Shown: in pieces, positions 63,542-64,000 of the stretch
Layout: every line of letters begins with the position of its first letter
Position numbering within the stretch: position 1 is the stretch's first letter
NCBI RefSeq assembly: GCF_030268205.1
Contig: NZ_BSQF01000003.1
Location: forward strand, 274,566-338,565
Direction: 5' to 3'
Source: Allomuricauda sp. NBRC 101325
GTDB taxonomy: Bacteria; Bacteroidota; Bacteroidia; Flavobacteriales; Flavobacteriaceae
DNA length: 64,000 nucleotides
Made by a program: the position numbers and the translations under genes
The notes under the pieces: model-generated
What the model was told of the DNA's origin: nothing
The model's input: the letters and a program-made list of their open reading frames with translations, nothing else
The model's database searches: none

Positions 63542-63873
63542 TTTTTCCTTAGCTCCCGTTCAATTAACTTTTTAAAAAACACTCCTGGTGTAATGCCTGT
63601 TTTACTTTTAAAAGACTTGGTAAAAACACTTAAGGAGTTGAATCCGTACATTTCAGCAATCTGGATCATGGATTTTGTTTGGAGAATTTCCGGATTTTGT
63701 TTCAAATTAGCTATGGCATAATTGATTCTAACTTCTCTAAGGTAACTTGCAAAATTTTGTCTCTTATAAACATTGATGGCTTTGGAAAGATAGGCACTGT
63801 TGGTATTCAATTTTTTGGCCAAAGATTGCTGGGTTATATGATTGTCCAAAAATCCTTTTTGGGCTTCCCAAAA
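63538..63873 (-). pseudogene. AraC-type regulator cut by an IS element (C-terminal part)
   Basis: The frame continues upstream of the first ATG (63849) as FWEAQKGFLDNHITQQSLAK, natural AraC-family sequence, until an IS3-family end at 63874, after which a stop appears. So the N-terminal part is missing here and may continue beyond the right window edge. What remains is the double HTH (about 103 codons, ALAKKLNTNSAYLS-type and FNSLSVFTKSFKSKTGITP). Probably non-functional. Confidence 0.7.
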
Positions 63874-64000
63874 TGTAAGCTACCCTTAAAACCGAACTGT
63901 TTAAAAGTAGAATAATAATCTTAATTTTAAACAGCATTATGAGGAAGAGCAAATTTTCACCAACACAGATCGCAAAGATTTTAAAGGAGTTCGACAATGG
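63874..64000 (+). mobile_element. IS3-family insertion element, left end
   Basis: Starts with TGTAAGCTACCCTTAAAACC, a likely terminal inverted repeat, and runs to the window edge. It contains the beginning of a transposase orfA from ATG 63939. The AraC frame is broken exactly at its left edge. The right end lies outside the window. Confidence 0.7.
63939..64000 (+). CDS. IS3-family transposase OrfA (partial)
   Basis: ATG 63939 open to the window edge: MRKSKFSPTQIAKILKEFDN then G, the conserved start of the HTH-type OrfA (HTH_Tnp_1) of IS3/IS150 elements, which binds the element ends. Only 20 codons are visible. Confidence 0.8.
   Translation, partial: MRKSKFSPTQIAKILKEFDN

Overview
The window looks like a chromosomal segment of a Flavobacteriaceae bacterium (Bacteroidota; the gene set resembles the Muricauda/Flagellimonas group, but that is an inference). 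Evidence: many flavobacterial protein families (BatA-like, DUF6146, DUF937, TIGR02757, DUF285 surface lipoproteins, SusC-type TonB receptor domains), lipoproteins starting with short lipoboxes, weak or absent Shine-Dalgarno sites, and TAnnTTTG-type -7 boxes ahead of several genes. DNA is AT-rich. I found no rRNA, tRNA or CRISPR.
Layout. 1-11.4 kb: a cut-off repeat-rich surface protein, uvrA, an ECF sigma factor with a 47-residue companion, nth, bcp, then a DUF285 lipoprotein embedded between two large non-coding repeat fields, and a conserved protein of unknown function. 11.4-20.3 kb: a PhnP-like hydrolase with a small membrane protein, a third repeat field, a tight minus-strand operon (BatA-like protein, degenerate dihydroorotase, DUF4870 protein, esterase), a fourth repeat field, and a desaturase/unknown/glycosyltransferase operon. 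20.3-36 kb: TolB-TPR protein, SGNH hydrolase, S10 peptidase, Gfo/Idh/MocA oxidoreductase, class C beta-lactamase-like hydrolase, exported ADP-ribosylglycohydrolase, TIGR02757 and LolD-like ABC ATPase, msrA-folE, and a His-rich TonB receptor with its small His-containing partner. 36-57 kb: mostly housekeeping (DUF937, serC-serA, acyl-CoA reductase, ferredoxin, ychF, DMT transporter, parE-parC, desaturase, TerC operon headed by an XRE regulator, M14 peptidase, AsnC/Lrp regulator, DinB, aroB, proline dehydrogenase).
57.4-63.5 kb is the accessory region of most interest: HlyD-type adaptor, C39-peptidase ABC exporter, HTH protein, two tiny unannotated double-glycine-leader peptides (46 and 43 residues) with glycine-rich hydrophobic cores, an outer-membrane-like 617-residue protein and a 32-residue membrane peptide. 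Together they look like a complete class II bacteriocin-type export locus. The HTH protein itself ends in a double-glycine leader-like motif followed by 12 residues, raising the idea that it may be cut by the exporter protease. To the right, an AraC-type gene has been cut by an IS3-family element whose left end and transposase start run off the window.
The non-coding fields at 6.5-7.3, 9.0-9.9, 12.7-13.35 and 17.55-17.96 kb are mosaics of recurring short modules (such as GTCATTTCGACAGAGC and GCGACGAGAAATCTC), not genes.
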